Positions 11,888 to 22,389 of a stretch of 64,000 nucleotides of DNA are shown piece after piece. Each line of letters opens with the position of its first letter. The first letter of the stretch is position 1. Source of the stretch: Timema cristinae (lineage: Eukaryota > Arthropoda > Insecta > Phasmatodea > Timematidae). Location of the stretch: contig JBCFYV010000001.1 of the NCBI GenBank assembly GCA_039000515.1, positions 63,092,621 through 63,156,620 of the forward strand, read 5' to 3'. The notes beneath the pieces are model-generated. The model was not told the origin of the DNA, made no database searches, and was given only the letters and a program-made list of their open reading frames with translations. The position numbers and the translations under genes were made by a program.

Positions 11888-12540
11888 TTAAACAAAAATG
11901 TAGATGTCAGTTCTTTTCATTTTTGTTGAATAAAAAATCTCCCAGGGATTTTTCCTGAGACCACGTTGGAGAATGTGTGATGGATGCTGTACGTAAAGAT
12001 AATTGAGTTTAATCGTATGAGTCATTGATAAAGAGTAAACGGGTGAAGTGATTGTAGTAGATTGTTGTGGATAGTCAAAAGAGTTTATTGTAGTTGAAGA
12101 GGATACGGAAGCCGAATATACTGAAGTGACTGGTAGTTTAGATTCACTCCGAATTTTTCCCGCCAAATTTAGAATCCCAATTTTAAATCGTCTTTTCTGA
12201 TCGCTGTTCATTTCTTCCATGCTAGGAAGAACACTTTTAAAAAATACTAAATTGGGGTCATAAGTTTTCAGTTCTGTGCTTGATATATTTTTTGACTAAA
12301 ATAATCTAATGACGAACTATTTACTTCTGCGATAGGATATTGAAGGTTTTTATTTCTTTAATTTTGTAGGCTGGTATCCTGAAACTATTTTTTTCAGGAG
12401 GCTTACTGGCTACGTCTGGTGAGATATCTTTCTCCATTGTGTATCCTCTGTCCGTGCATCCTCGGGTTCTTTATCCGAATTAATGTTGAATACATCATTT
12501 TCTTTTTGCGTTTGTTCTATTAAGCCAGAAAAATCGCCGA
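11888..12540 (-). pseudogene. MADF/BESS partner protein of Harbinger (C-terminal part)
   Basis: Minus strand. The clearest block spans 12270-12170: PNLVFFKSVLPSMEEM then NSDQKRRFKIGILNLAGKIR, a good BESS motif (FF.SLLP....L....K..FK..I). Upstream, around 12540-12400, a broken frame reads LIEQTQKENDVFNINSDKEP, a plausible acidic linker after a MADF domain. The MADF domain itself is not seen. In insect PIF/Harbinger elements the second gene commonly encodes a MADF-type DNA-binding protein that assists the transposase. Confidence 0.65.
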
Positions 12541-13173
12541 ATAGGGAGTTGAGATATTACCTTTTGTGACGGGGTTTTGTAAATGGTTATAAGAATTTAA
12601 ATGCTCTGCATGATAGTACGACTACTTTATCTTAGCACCCGAGCTAGAGGGTCCAATTAACGACTTTAATGGTATAGTTAAACAAACCCTTGAATTTCTC
12701 TATAGGCCTTTACAATCTTATTTTGTAGAAAAGCAGAAACAAAATTAAACCCTAAATGTTGTAACACTACGGATTATTTCCCAGATATAATATTGCTGTG
12801 ATGATATTTCGGTTGTCTATAGCTCCATGGTCGAGCGCCTATCATCACTGTACAGAATAGATACCGTTTAACCAGCTGTTAATTGCTCCGTGATCGAGCA
12901 CTAATTAAATCGGTATATTAATAAATGAAAAAACGAGAACTATTGATGGCTGTTGATTCACACACGGTTTATTCAAATTACATCTGTTAATTACTTATAC
13001 ATATTCCAATTAAATGCTTTATATCAATGCACACTTGTGATATTAACGTAAATTATTGTATTATGTGTTAGACTGTGACTGCGAGAGCCAGTGCTAGTGA
13101 GTCCCTAACTGCGTTGCTTGTGTGAGCGTGGGTGTGCGGATTGTGCGTGTGGCTGCACGGCTGCCATTGGCTG
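12541..13173. other. Non-coding AT-rich spacer
   Basis: No gene or known element recognised. A short direct motif, GCTCC(A/G)TG(G)TCGAGC(G/A)C, occurs at about 12821 and 12887. From 13130 the sequence becomes rich in GTGTGCG/TGCGTG just outside the next transposon end. Confidence 0.3.
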
Positions 13174-14235
13174 CGGTCACTTTGGATGCACGCTTGCGCA
13201 AGTATTAGGTTGCGTAAGCGTGCGCAAGCAGCTTGCGTGTGTACGAAGTGGTCACATTGGTTGCAACTAGGTGCAAGTAATCACTTCCAGTGAGCCGATT
13301 ATTTAAAGAATAGGGAGAAAGATGGAGAATATAGCCGCATTTTCCTGGATCTCCTTAAGCAGCCAGATAAATTATTTGGGTACTTTAGAATGATGCTAGG
13401 TGGCGAGTTCTTAAAACTGAAATTCAGTGTATGCCGGCCAATGTAAACGTGATTCTGAAATGTGTATGCTTGTTGCATAACATTGTTATTGATAGAGATG
13501 GTAGTGCAGAAGTGGATAGTTATGTTGCACAAAACCAAACACAGCTCCTTCGAGACTACCGGCCAAATGATGACTTGCGTAGATACAATAGAGCTACTGA
13601 AAAGGCAATTAAAATCAGATATGCTTTTAAACACTACTTCAATACCTAATAAACCAAACATTGTTCAAACTTTCATAGGCTAACTACTAATAATGAAGCA
13701 TAACTATTCAGTAGGTAATTATATTATTTTGTGATTTTGTGATAGTTAAAACAATAATAATTAAGTTGAAATAAATTTTTTTCACCACTTTTCAAAACTA
13801 TCATTACCTACTTGTAATATCCAATATGGTACCTATCTCCGCCCACGGTTTCTTTATAATGTATCTGTTGCTATGGTCCTTAGAAGAGGCATCCCAGATG
13901 GCCCTTTTTGCTTCAACGCATGCTATCAGCATATCGATTTCCATCGTAAACACAAACACAAATACATAAGGACAAAACCTCTTGAAAATACAAGGGAAAT
14001 AAAATAACTCTCACGTCGATACAGCAAGCGTGCATGAAGAAACAAATTTATTTGATCCGCGATTGCACGTGCACAAGCTTGTACAAGCTTGCGCATCCAG
14101 TTCGCACTCAGTGTGACCAGCTCGGGCGCGCCACCATTGGTTTAGATAGGTTTATTAGAATACTGTTTCTTCGTGCAAGCTTGCGCACGCTCGCGCATAC
14201 AGTTTACTTGCGCAAGCGTGCATCCAAAGTGACCG
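13174..14235 (+). mobile_element. PIF/Harbinger deletion derivative with perfect 31-bp TIRs
   Basis: A perfect 31-bp inverted terminal repeat begins CGGTCACTTTGGATGCACG at 13174 and ends as its complement at 14235. Further inverted subterminal blocks rich in TGCGCAAGC lie inside both ends (13213-13245 and 14170-14200). A second, imperfect TGGTCACANTG pair lies inward at about 13248 and 14110. The 1.06-kb body keeps only a fused N- and C-terminal transposase remnant. The short size and good ends suggest a recently mobile, non-autonomous element. Confidence 0.85.
13320..13649 (+). pseudogene. Harbinger transposase remnant: N-terminal and C-terminal pieces fused
   Basis: Plus strand. DGEYSRIFLDLLKQPDKLFG then YFRM is the Harbinger N-terminal block. 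It is followed, after a loss of about 200 codons, by the C-terminal DDE_Tnp_4 end ANVNVILKCVCLLHNIVIDR with ATEKAIKIRYAFKHYFNT and stop TAA at 13649. The DDE triad region is missing, so the protein cannot be catalytic. This is an internal deletion of a full transposase inside intact TIRs. Confidence 0.75.
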
Positions 14236-14405
14236 TGGATGAATCATAAAGAGATATTCTACATATGTTACGTTAAAGAAAAATTACCTTCATCCATGAC
14301 TTTTTATATATTTTAGAGTGATCTTAAATCAATATCATTACAATGTTTTTAGTAGAGGAAATATTTTGGATTGTATTTCAATTTGTTTTCACATTTAAAC
14401 AAAAG

Positions 14406-14960
14406 TTAAACATTAATAATTGTTTGTCTCTGACCGGCTGATGTCAATGGTACCCAACCAAATAAAACAACATTTCTGCTTTGCAAACATCTGGGTGCTG
14501 GGTAGTTCTCCGTGGTGCCACTGCTTTGCAAACATCTGGGTGCTGGGTAGTTCTCCATGGTGCCACTGCGTTCCTGGTACTGGGACGGATATAACTTGGC
14601 AAACTCCCGTTCGGGAATCTCCATGCAAAATGTCTTGACATTGTTATAAGGTGGTGCCAAGCTATTGATGATCCTAACTATCCTTATGTTGTTGGACGGT
14701 TTTTCACCTTGATCAATTTAATTGACAAGTTTCATAGTTTTTGACGCATATACTGTTAGTAGCTTGTTTACTGCCATTAGTAGACTAAAATATTCCACTT
14801 CAATACTCTTCCGGTAATGGGCACTCACTTGTCACATATTTCTTTTGGTGTAATGCATGTCAAAAAGTTCAGAGCCTCTTTTTTCACTCTCCAGGACCGA
14901 TATCAGAACGATCATCGCCTTACCATCGTTGGCACTAAACTCAGCTTGTAGCTTCGCTTA
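14406..14960 (-). pseudogene. Second Copia gag relic
   Basis: Minus strand, homologous to the relic at 1.6-2.1 kb. Matching blocks are CITPKEICDK, SAHYRKSIEVEYFSLLM, VYASKTMKLVN, SNNIRIVRIINSLAPPYNNV and KTFCMEIPEREFAKLYPS. The nucleotide match with the first copy is clear around the AAGCTGAGTT...AACGA.GG.AAGGC segment. The 3' part of the relic contains a 45-bp tandem duplication (see separate entry). Frameshifts interrupt it. Confidence 0.75.
14476..14565. repeat. 45-bp tandem duplication inside the gag relic
   Basis: Two adjacent 45-bp units starting CTGCTTTGCAAACATCTGGG at 14476 and 14521, differing at one position (CCGTGG versus CCATGG). On the minus strand each encodes 15 residues (YPAPRCLQS core), so the duplication keeps frame. 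Confidence 0.9.
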
Positions 14961-15107
14961 CGCAGTCCATAAAATTCCTTTCACACAATATCGCGTTGAC
15001 ACTTCCCCTCCACCAACTTGACTAGTTCATCCCCTTTACACCCCTAAATGGCAAGAGTTGTAACCACCCACCCCAGTGAGCTATCGGGACCAACTACTCC
15101 GAAACCT

Positions 15108-16399
15108 GAGTAGGAACTCACCCTCTCCAGCAGAGGAGGGAGATAACTCCGTCCACCAAACTGTTGCTGAGTAGGAACTCACCCTATCTAGCAGAGAGGG
15201 AGATAACTCCGTCCACCACACTGTTGCTGAGTAGGAACTCACCCTATCTAGCAGAGAGGGAGATAACTCCGTCCACCACACTGTTGCTGAGTAGGAACTC
15301 ACCCTATCTAGCAGAGAGGGAGATAACTCCGTCCACCACACTGTTGCTGAGTAGGAACTCACCCTCTCCAGCAGAGGAGGGAGATAACTCCGTCCACCAC
15401 ACTGTTGCTGAGTAGGAACTCACCCTCTCCAGCAGAGAGAGAGGGAGATAACTCCGTCCACCAAACTGTTGCTGAGTAGGAACTCACCCTATCTAGCAGA
15501 GAGGGAGATAACTCCGTCCACCACACTGTTGCTGAGTAGGAACTCACCCTATCTAGCAGAGAGGGAGATAACTCCGTCCACCACACTGTTGCTGAGTAGG
15601 AACTCACCCTATCTAGCAGAGAGGGAGATAACTCCGCCCACCACACTGTTGCTGAGTAGGAACTCACCCTATCTAGCAGAGAGGGAGATAACTCCGTCCA
15701 CCACACTGTTGCTGAGTAGGAACTCACCCTCTCCAGCAGAGGAGGGAGATAACTCCATCCACCACACTGTTGCTGAGTAGGAACTCACCCTCTCCAGCAG
15801 AGAGAGAGGGAGATAACTCCGTCCACCAAACTGTTGCTGAGTAGGAACTCACCCTATCTAGCAGAGAGGGAGATAACTCCGTCCACCACACTGTTGCTGA
15901 GTAGGAACTCACCCTCTCCAGCAGAGGAGGGAGATAACTCCGTCCACCACACTGTTGCTGAGTAGGAACTCACCCTCTCCAGCAGAGAGAGAGGGAGATA
16001 ACTCCGTCCACCACACTGTTGCTGAGTAGGAACTCACCCTATCCAGCAGAGAGAGAGGGAGATAACTCCGTCCACCACACTGTTGCTGAGTAGGAACTCA
16101 CCCTCTCCAGCAGAGAGAGAGGGAGATAACTCCGTCCACCAAACTGTTGCTGAGTAGGAACTCACCCTATCTAGCAGAGAGGGAGATAACTCCGTCCACC
16201 ACACTGTTGCTGAGTAGGAACTCACCCTCTCCAGCAGAGAGAGAGGGAGATAACTCCGTCCACCACACTGTTGCTGAGTAGGAACTCACCCTATCTAGCA
16301 GAGAGGGAGATAACTCCGTCCACCACACTGTTGCTGAGTAGGAACTCACCCTCTCCAGCAGAGAGAGAGGGAGATAACTCCGTCCACCACACTGTTGCT
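15108..16399. repeat. 60/61/64-bp minisatellite, 21 units
   Basis: Tandem units begin CTGAGTAGGAACTCACCC. Three length classes are visible: 60 bp (TATCTAGCAGAGAGGGAG), 61 bp (CTCCAGCAGAGGAGGGAG) and 64 bp (extra GAGA). Order: 61,60,60,60,61,64,60,60,60,60,61,64,60,61,64,64,64,60,64,60,64, which sums to 1292 bp. Units 1, 6, 12 and 17 carry AAACTG instead of CACTG and are each followed by a 60-bp unit. Because 60 is a multiple of three, long open frames appear on both strands (YSATVWWTELSPSLLDR). These are repeat artefacts, not genes. Confidence 0.95.
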
Positions 16400-16640
16400 G
16401 AGTAAGGCTTCAAAACGGACGGTTAATAAGATTATAATTAATATATGTAGATAATTAAAATATATATGTTAGTATGTAAATGTAAGGTTTTTCTTTTGAT
16501 CATTACGGAATCCTGAGAATAGGAATATCCTAGATATTAGGACTACAAAATATTACGGTAATATTATTTTGCGTTGACACTATAAAATTAATTTTGTAAA
16601 GGTTTTTTTTTTAAATGTTTTAGAACGACTGAAAAAGAAC
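16400..16640. other. AT-rich spacer
   Basis: Nothing recognised between the minisatellite and the LINE leader. Confidence 0.4.
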
Positions 16641-17426
16641 TGGAAAGTCTAGTAAAGTGTTATTTTACTGCGCGTAAAGGACAGTGTCGTAAATATTTGT
16701 GAATCTGTGTATTGATCACTACCAAAACGCGTCTGGCTTTGCCTGGGGTCTGAACACGACTGCCGGTTAGTTCAACGGCAGGCCGTCGAGGGCGCTCCAG
16801 CGTTTTTGTGTGTATAATTATGTTTAGCAAGAGTTGGCTGGGGAAGGCCATATTAACTTGACTCCTGCCCTATTCCAGGATTTGAGGGGGACAGTGCGTT
16901 TACCAAGCATCGTTTGGTGCTACTGGTGACGCCCCGATACATTTTACAGGGGTTTTACTACCCGGCAAGATAAAAATAAATGTTTATTTTTGAAGACTAA
17001 ATTAACATTGAATTCTGCGTAATCAAGTGTTAGTACTAACACGAGGCATGTTTGCGTCATCACGTCAACTACTGGTTATGGGAGTTTGGGGGACATCATC
17101 TAGACGTTGTGGTGATACCACAAGAGGAGTGGGGCCATTGAGGGCTCAGGGGTCATGCACCGGTTACCAGTTGCTCCACTCCCTAGTAACACGTAGGGGG
17201 AGTCTCCAAAGACAGTCAGGTGTTTCATCTCTTTGACCTAGATTGCCTACAAGATGACCACCGTGGTATGCAGCGTCGCCACTACCACCACCGCAGTGGG
17301 GCACTCTGCCCCAGCCGGAAATGATGAATCTAGGGTGAAGAGTGTGGCCAGGGTCCAGCTCGGCCCACGCCACCTATTGGTGGGGAGCTAGCCACCCCGT
17401 CACCAGCAGTCGAGTACCCTGGGTGC

Positions 17427-18700
17427 ATGGATGCTGACCTGGAGGACGGGTTCAACCAGGGATCCTGGAGCTTCTTCTCCCCAGTTGACTGGGCTCCCAA
17501 CTCTGAGGGACAGGTGATGTATGTCCAGGATGGTGGGACTTCAGAGGCCACGGAGGTCGGGTGGACCACTCAGCCTATCCCCTCCCTCCCTCCACCCTAT
17601 AGGAAGAGGAAGGGGCATACCTCACCCCAGGGAGTTCTGAAGATGACGGTGGTTGAATCTGACCCGCCTCCCAACCGGTTTGATGCCCTGAGGAACCTCC
17701 CAACGGAGACTCAGGTGAGTTTAGCCCTCCTACTTATCCGGGCAGGCGTTCGCCCCTTGTTACTGCTCATTCTACGGGTCCTGCCCCATCACCAACAAGG
17801 TCGTGGCCACCACCAGACCAAGTCAGAAATTATTCGGGAGTCTTCACCTGGAGTAGTTGACCAACCGTGTCACGTTCTACATGGACACGGTGGCTGACCA
17901 AACCACGCTCCTGGAGATGCTGGTACTGCGGGGGTATCATTCTTATACGTTCCCGAATAACCGCGAACGGAATGGGCGTCTCGTCATCAGGGAGTCCCCG
18001 TTAGCTCACCATGCGAGTACATCCAGGCTGCTCTGGTGGAAAAGGGTTATCAGGAAAGGAGGGTGAAACGCCTGGGGGTGAGGCCCAACGGGATGGATCA
18101 TATGGAAGGGCCTTTCCCACTCTAACTGATAACATTGGTTGACCATCAACATCTCAAGAGATTGGTGAAGGAGACCGTTTTCTCGAACATGAAGGTCACC
18201 CTGGAGACCTTCAGGTGAAAGAATGTTACCCAGCAGGGTCATCGTTGCCAGGGTTTCGGTCACCCTTCTATCGATTCTTCCATCAGGAGCGATGTGTCAA
18301 GTGTGGTGAAGCTCACACTTCCTCTGTGTGAGCGTCCTCACACAGACCCAGCTCGTTGTGCCAACTGTGGGGAAGCCCACCCTGCCAACACTGGCATCTG
18401 TGCGCACAGGAGTAGGTAGGTCACGTCAGCGCTCGACGGGCGACTTGATGGCACACATCCCCCTCCTACAACCGCTTGGGTGTCCCGAGGGTTGCCAGAC
18501 AGTGCTCGGGCGCCACCCACTTCCCCGGCAGCAGCCCAGCTCCCTACTCCCACCCCTACCAGCCAAATCTCGGACTTTCATTCGTTTTTTAAAGGGCTGT
18601 CCTAGATATAGGTCCTCCTGCACCCCTTCAATATCTGTACCCATCTCCATTACTTGAAGGAACGCCTTGCCACCATCGTTGCCACTCTAGATGGGTTGAA
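17427..18700 (+). pseudogene. LINE-1 ORF1, gag-like nucleic-acid-binding protein
   Basis: Opens at ATG 17427 (MDADLEDGFNQGSWSFFSPV). A proline-rich linker leads to NRFDALRNLPTETQ near 17680. After frameshifts it reads FYMDTVADQTTLLEMLVLRG, YHSYTFPNNRERNGRLVI and YIQAALVEKGYQERRVKRLG. This is the fold region before the knuckles in Jockey ORF1 proteins. Near 18255-18385 come the CCHC knuckles CVKCGEAHT and CANCGEAHPANTGIC. At least three frame breaks are present. Confidence 0.7.
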
Positions 18701-18739
18701 GCGTTTTGAGATTATTTCTGAGGCTCTACCCCATCATTT

Positions 18740-19460
18740 TTGACCACCCCTTTCCACCTTCTCCATTGGAACTGCAGATCACTTAACCACAAAGTCCCTA
18801 AAATTCTCCAATTAATGTCCAACCATGCCGTCGATATCGTGTTCCTTACCAAAAACATGGTTCACGGAAGCATCCAATTTCCGGGTTACCAGCTTCCTCT
18901 GCCACCAGGTGGACCGTGGTGGTCATTGAAGGGGTTGTCCCTGTTAATTCTGGTGACTGCAACACCACCGGGTGGCTTTACCAGGATTTGCATCCCTGGA
19001 GGTCATGGTGGTAAGGCTGCTAGAAGCGATTAAGATGGCGAGTGTCTATGGTTTCATGGGGTTACTCTGTCAGTCCTTCGGGGTCTTGACGCCAGCGTTG
19101 TGCTGGTGGGTGACTACAATGTCGGACCGTCCTCCGTTGGTTCAATGATATGCACAGTCTTGCCATTCACCACAATCCCCTGTCTTAATATCTCCCTGGC
19201 CACCCATGTCGCCTTCCTAATTTCCTGGACCTCATCTTGACCACGAGGAAGCCATTTCTCTTCCATATTGCCACACATCTGACTATAGCCCGGTCACTGT
19301 TACCTGCATTTCCTTCCCCTGTCCGTGGACTCTACTCCTAATTTCAAACACTGTCGTGCTGACTGGGTTAGATTTCAGGCTGGGCTGGCTCGCGTGGTCT
19401 TTTCTGACACCTCTATTCCCAACGTTGAGGAGCTGGACCACGTATTTATTTCTGTCGTAT
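18740..19460 (+). pseudogene. LINE-1 ORF2, endonuclease part only
   Basis: Starts with LLHWNCRSLNHKVPKILQLM, SNHAVDIVFLTKN and FPGYQLPLPPGG, an exonuclease-endonuclease-phosphatase domain. The usual GET/E active-site motif is replaced by LTKN. Downstream pieces in other frames include VLVGDYN (about 19100) and ISIPNVEELDH-like linker residues (about 19420). The RT is missing because the element is truncated by the next repeat. Confidence 0.7.
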
Positions 19461-19465
19461 TTGAA

Positions 19466-19620
19466 GCCACTTAATTGTTCAAAAAACCTAGTTGAAATTC
19501 GACGTCCTGACAACCCAATATAAACACTATTACATTCACAGGTAAGTTGGTATATACCACTATATAGATATTGATTGGTTTTATTAAGATTGGAATTATT
19601 GATATGTTTTTTTATATTGT
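19466..19620 (-). pseudogene. GIY-YIG endonuclease of the Penelope-like element
   Basis: Minus strand: NNSNLNKTNQYLYSGIYQL then TCECNSVYIGLSGRRISTRF. The GIY and YIG tripeptides are both present, followed by the conserved GR. The expected EH of the family reads EQ (FFEQLSG). It lies beyond the inserted Harbinger derivative and is joined to the RT by homology, not by a continuous frame. Confidence 0.85.
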
Positions 19621-19748
19621 TATTAGTGCTGAAAGCAATTTTAAGTTGTTGTTTTTTAAGATGTTGGTGATACTATTAATTTCGTTGCCAGTATAATTGA
19701 ATTTGATCCATTTGCTTTGGTTATTAGGATTGGTATTGGATTTCCTTA

Positions 19749-20413
19749 GGCTGGTATTACACTATCACATTTTTCTTTGATCAAAGAAATATATTACATA
19801 TATTTCTTTGATCAAATATATGATAAAAGATTTAACGCCGTCTTTGATCAAAGATGTGTTATTACACTACATCACAATTCTTTCACAGTCGCTACAATAC
19901 ATGTTATTAAAAAAATGGACTCCCATTGGTTTAATTTCAAGTGAGGAGACTGTGAGTGCTATTGTGATATCATTGCTGCTTAGGACGAAAAGAAAACCTG
20001 GTAAATGATTGTGGATTCTACCTTGGGTTGGGAGACGAAATTCAAGAGGGATTAACAGTTGCCTGCTAAAGGAACTTCAAACTGAAGATCCGGAATCTTA
20101 TCAAAAATATTTACGCATGGACTGTTAAACTTTTAAATATTTGGTATCAAAAGTCACTCCACTAATTAAAAGAAAAAATATACACCTAATAAATGCTAAA
20201 ACTGCTTCGAACGTGCAGGATAATCTTTCAGTCGCCATTTTCTTTGATCAAACCTTAGAGCATGTTCTATAACGAAAATATGTTATCAAAGATTTGTAAA
20301 ATATTTATGTGATCAAAGATCTTTGAGGAGTCGTCAAAGTTACATTACATTTTTTTTATCACAGATCTTTGATCAAAGAAATTTGACAGAAATGTGATAG
20401 TGTAATACCGGCC
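19749..20413 (+). mobile_element. PIF/Harbinger deletion derivative, 665 bp, TSD TTA
   Basis: Inverted ends GGCTGGTATTACACTATCAC (19749) and its partner GGCCGGTATTACACTATCAC read from 20413 match over 24 bp with one mismatch. It is flanked by TTA at 19746-19748 and 20414-20416, the PIF/Harbinger target. A plus-strand remnant reads LLKELQTEDPESYQKYLRMD (about 20063-20122) and VTPLIKRKNI, the transposase N-terminus. The subterminal regions repeat the palindrome CTTTGATCAAAG several times. Confidence 0.9.
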
Positions 20414-20419
20414 TTAGAG

Positions 20420-22075
20420 TAATTTTGTTGTTTAATTGTGCTTTTTGTTTTTGGAGGATACGGTACACAAAACAATTAGAGTAACCATTGGATAAGGTCA
20501 GTTGTTTGATAATGTTGAGTTCGTTCTTAAAATTCCTTCTGTTTAGGGGTATAAGGAGTAGTCGGTATATTAAGCTGTTGAAAGCCGCTTTTTTTTTTAA
20601 TGGATAGTGGGGTGATTGGAATCATTGGGAATGATTATATCAGTGTGCGTAGGTTTTCTATAGATTTTATATTCAAAATTGTTTAGTTTGTTTTTGGTTA
20701 TTGAGATGTCTAGAAATTTCATGCTGCTGTTGGTTTAGTGTTCTACTGTAAATTTGAGATTGACATGAATATTATTCATATTCAGAGTTATATCAGGTAA
20801 AGAAGAATTAGAAGGATGTTCTTAAATCACCAGAATGTCGTCAACGTATCGACAGTAAAATTTTATGTTGAAAAAGTTTTTAAGTTCATTTAATATTTTG
20901 TTGTCGTAATGCTGTAGGAAAATTTCAGACATAAGACATGAAATAGGCGAACTCATAATTAAATAATCATTTTGAGAGTAGAACTTGTTGTTATTATTAT
21001 TATTAGCACCGCGTCTTACTACCCATTCGGGTTAAACGCACTTACGCTAATGTGTAATGGTAGGGTGATTGTGAGATGAAATGAAGGACCTACAGTTTAA
21101 CGTGGAATCCGAACCACGGTGGAGGCCTGGCTTTCCCCACATTCACAAGATGTCTTGTCAGAGGTGAAGGAAGGGTTTGGTAATCAGATAAATCTGTGCC
21201 GGGACCGAGGATTGAACCCCGGCCGCCAGCATAGAAGTCTGACACTTTACCCCTTGACCACCAGGTCACCTACAGAACTTGTTGTTGAATTGAAAATAGT
21301 TTTGGTCAGAGACAGTTCTCAGGACGGAAATGATCTGTTTAATATATTCAGAAGAAGCGTTTTGTTTTTCTAGAATGTTTTTTGTAATGTCAATGGTTTC
21401 GTTTACGGGAACATTTGTATATAAATTGGAGATGTCAAGTGACAAAAACTTAGAATGGTTATTCAGGTTTATATTTTTTAGTTTATTGATTAGGTCATAG
21501 GCGCTTTTTACATTATGAGTGTATGGAAGTTGTAAATTATGCTGAAGTGTCTTGGCTATAAATTTGGTTGTTTTGTAAGCGGGGGCATTTTTATAATTAG
21601 CTAGAGGGCGTATAGGAATGTTAGGTTTATGAATTTTAGGAAGAGAAGTAAAATTAGGTGTTTTAGGATTCATGTTGATGAACTTGAAGCTGTCCTTGGG
21701 GGAGAAGGTTAGTGGAGTGTTTTTGAGGGTGGTTTTATGTCTTTTTGGTATTTGGTGGTGGAATCACATTTAAGTTCAATGATATTATTACTATTTATGA
21801 AGTCCATGGTTTTGGAGACATAGTCATTGTGATTGATGAGAACTATGGTGTTCCCTTTATCTGCTTTGACATTTATGATATTATTTCTTTTAAATTTGTT
21901 GTTGAGATGTTTGAGGATGAGGTGTTCTTTTTGGTTGGTTTTTTATGATTACTATTCTTGATGATTTTATGGATTTTGTTAGCGACTAAGTGTCTAGTTT
22001 GATTTTTTATTTCATGTTCAATTTGTTTAATGGCTTCCTCGCAATCAATTATATATGAATGGATTTTATCTGTGA
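20420..22075 (-). pseudogene. Penelope-like reverse transcriptase
   Basis: Minus-strand order: SITDKIHSYIIDCEEAIKQ (22075 side), NVKADKGNTIVLI, then the long open block 21673-21290 with FTSLPKIHKPNIPIRPLANY, FLSLDISNLYTNVPVNETID and NYFQFNNKF. After the SINE the frame resumes exactly (NKFYSQNDYLIMSSPIS, then KFYCRYVDDILVI) with the catalytic YVDD intact near 20845. A stop follows, then SSMKFLDISITKNKLNN, KIYRKPTHTDIIIPN and IKQLTLSNGYS, the thumb/linker. A few stops and one frameshift near 21740 disable it. Confidence 0.88.
20993..21273 (-). repeat. SINE-A copy 2 in the Penelope RT
   Basis: Same family as copy 1, minus orientation, complete from tRNA head (A box TGGTCAAGGGG, B box GGGTTCAATCC) to the TTA-repeat tail. 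A perfect 13-bp target-site duplication AGAACTTGTTGTT lies at 20980-20992 and 21274-21286. It interrupts the RT between NYFQF and YSQND. Confidence 0.95.
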
Positions 22076-22080
22076 TGGAA

Positions 22081-22092
22081 TATTATTATTAA

Positions 22093-22124
<32 letters not shown>

Positions 22125-22389
22125 GCACCGCGTCTTACTACCCGTTCGGGTTACACGCACTTACGCTAATGTGTAATGGTAGGGTGATTATGAGATTAAA
22201 TGAAGGACCTACAGTTTAACGTGGAATCCGAACCACGGTGGAGGCCTGGCATTCCCCACATTCACAAGATGTCTTGTCAGAGGTGAAGGAAGGGTTTGGA
22301 AATCAGATAAATCTGTGCCGGGACCGAGGATTGAACCCCGGCCGCCAGCATAGAAGTCTGACACCTTACCCCTTGACCACCAGGTCACC
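22081..22389 (-). repeat. SINE-A copy 3 with long ATT tail
   Basis: Complete copy, minus orientation, with an expanded (TTA)n tail of about 40 bp at the low end (22081-22123). The target duplication is not clear. It sits at the upstream side of the Penelope-like coding region. Confidence 0.92.

Larger units (their letters stand above)
16641..19465 (+). mobile_element. Jockey-like LINE (LINE-1 here), 3'-truncated
   Basis: A G+C-richer block with an ORF1 containing zinc knuckles (17427-18700) followed by an ORF2 start with an AP-endonuclease domain (18740-19460). The leader from about 16650 to 17420 has no convincing ORF. The element stops inside or just after the endonuclease linker (VEELDHVFISV, plus strand, about 19420-19455), where the Penelope-like element begins. 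No RT is present. Confidence 0.75.
19466..22080 (-). mobile_element. Penelope-like element (RT + GIY-YIG), interrupted
   Basis: Minus-strand element with a Penelope-type RT followed by a GIY-YIG endonuclease, the diagnostic domain pair of Penelope-like elements. It is split by a Harbinger derivative at 19749-20413, which separates the RT from GIY-YIG, and by SINE-A copy 2 at 20993-21273, inside the RT. SINE-A copy 3 lies at its 5' side. The element ends meet LINE-1 at about 19466. Terminal repeats were not identified. Confidence 0.88.

Noticed and set aside
15081..16349. Several 60-122 codon ORFs on both strands
   Set aside because: They are translations of the 60-bp minisatellite unit; no unique domain and no conserved start context.
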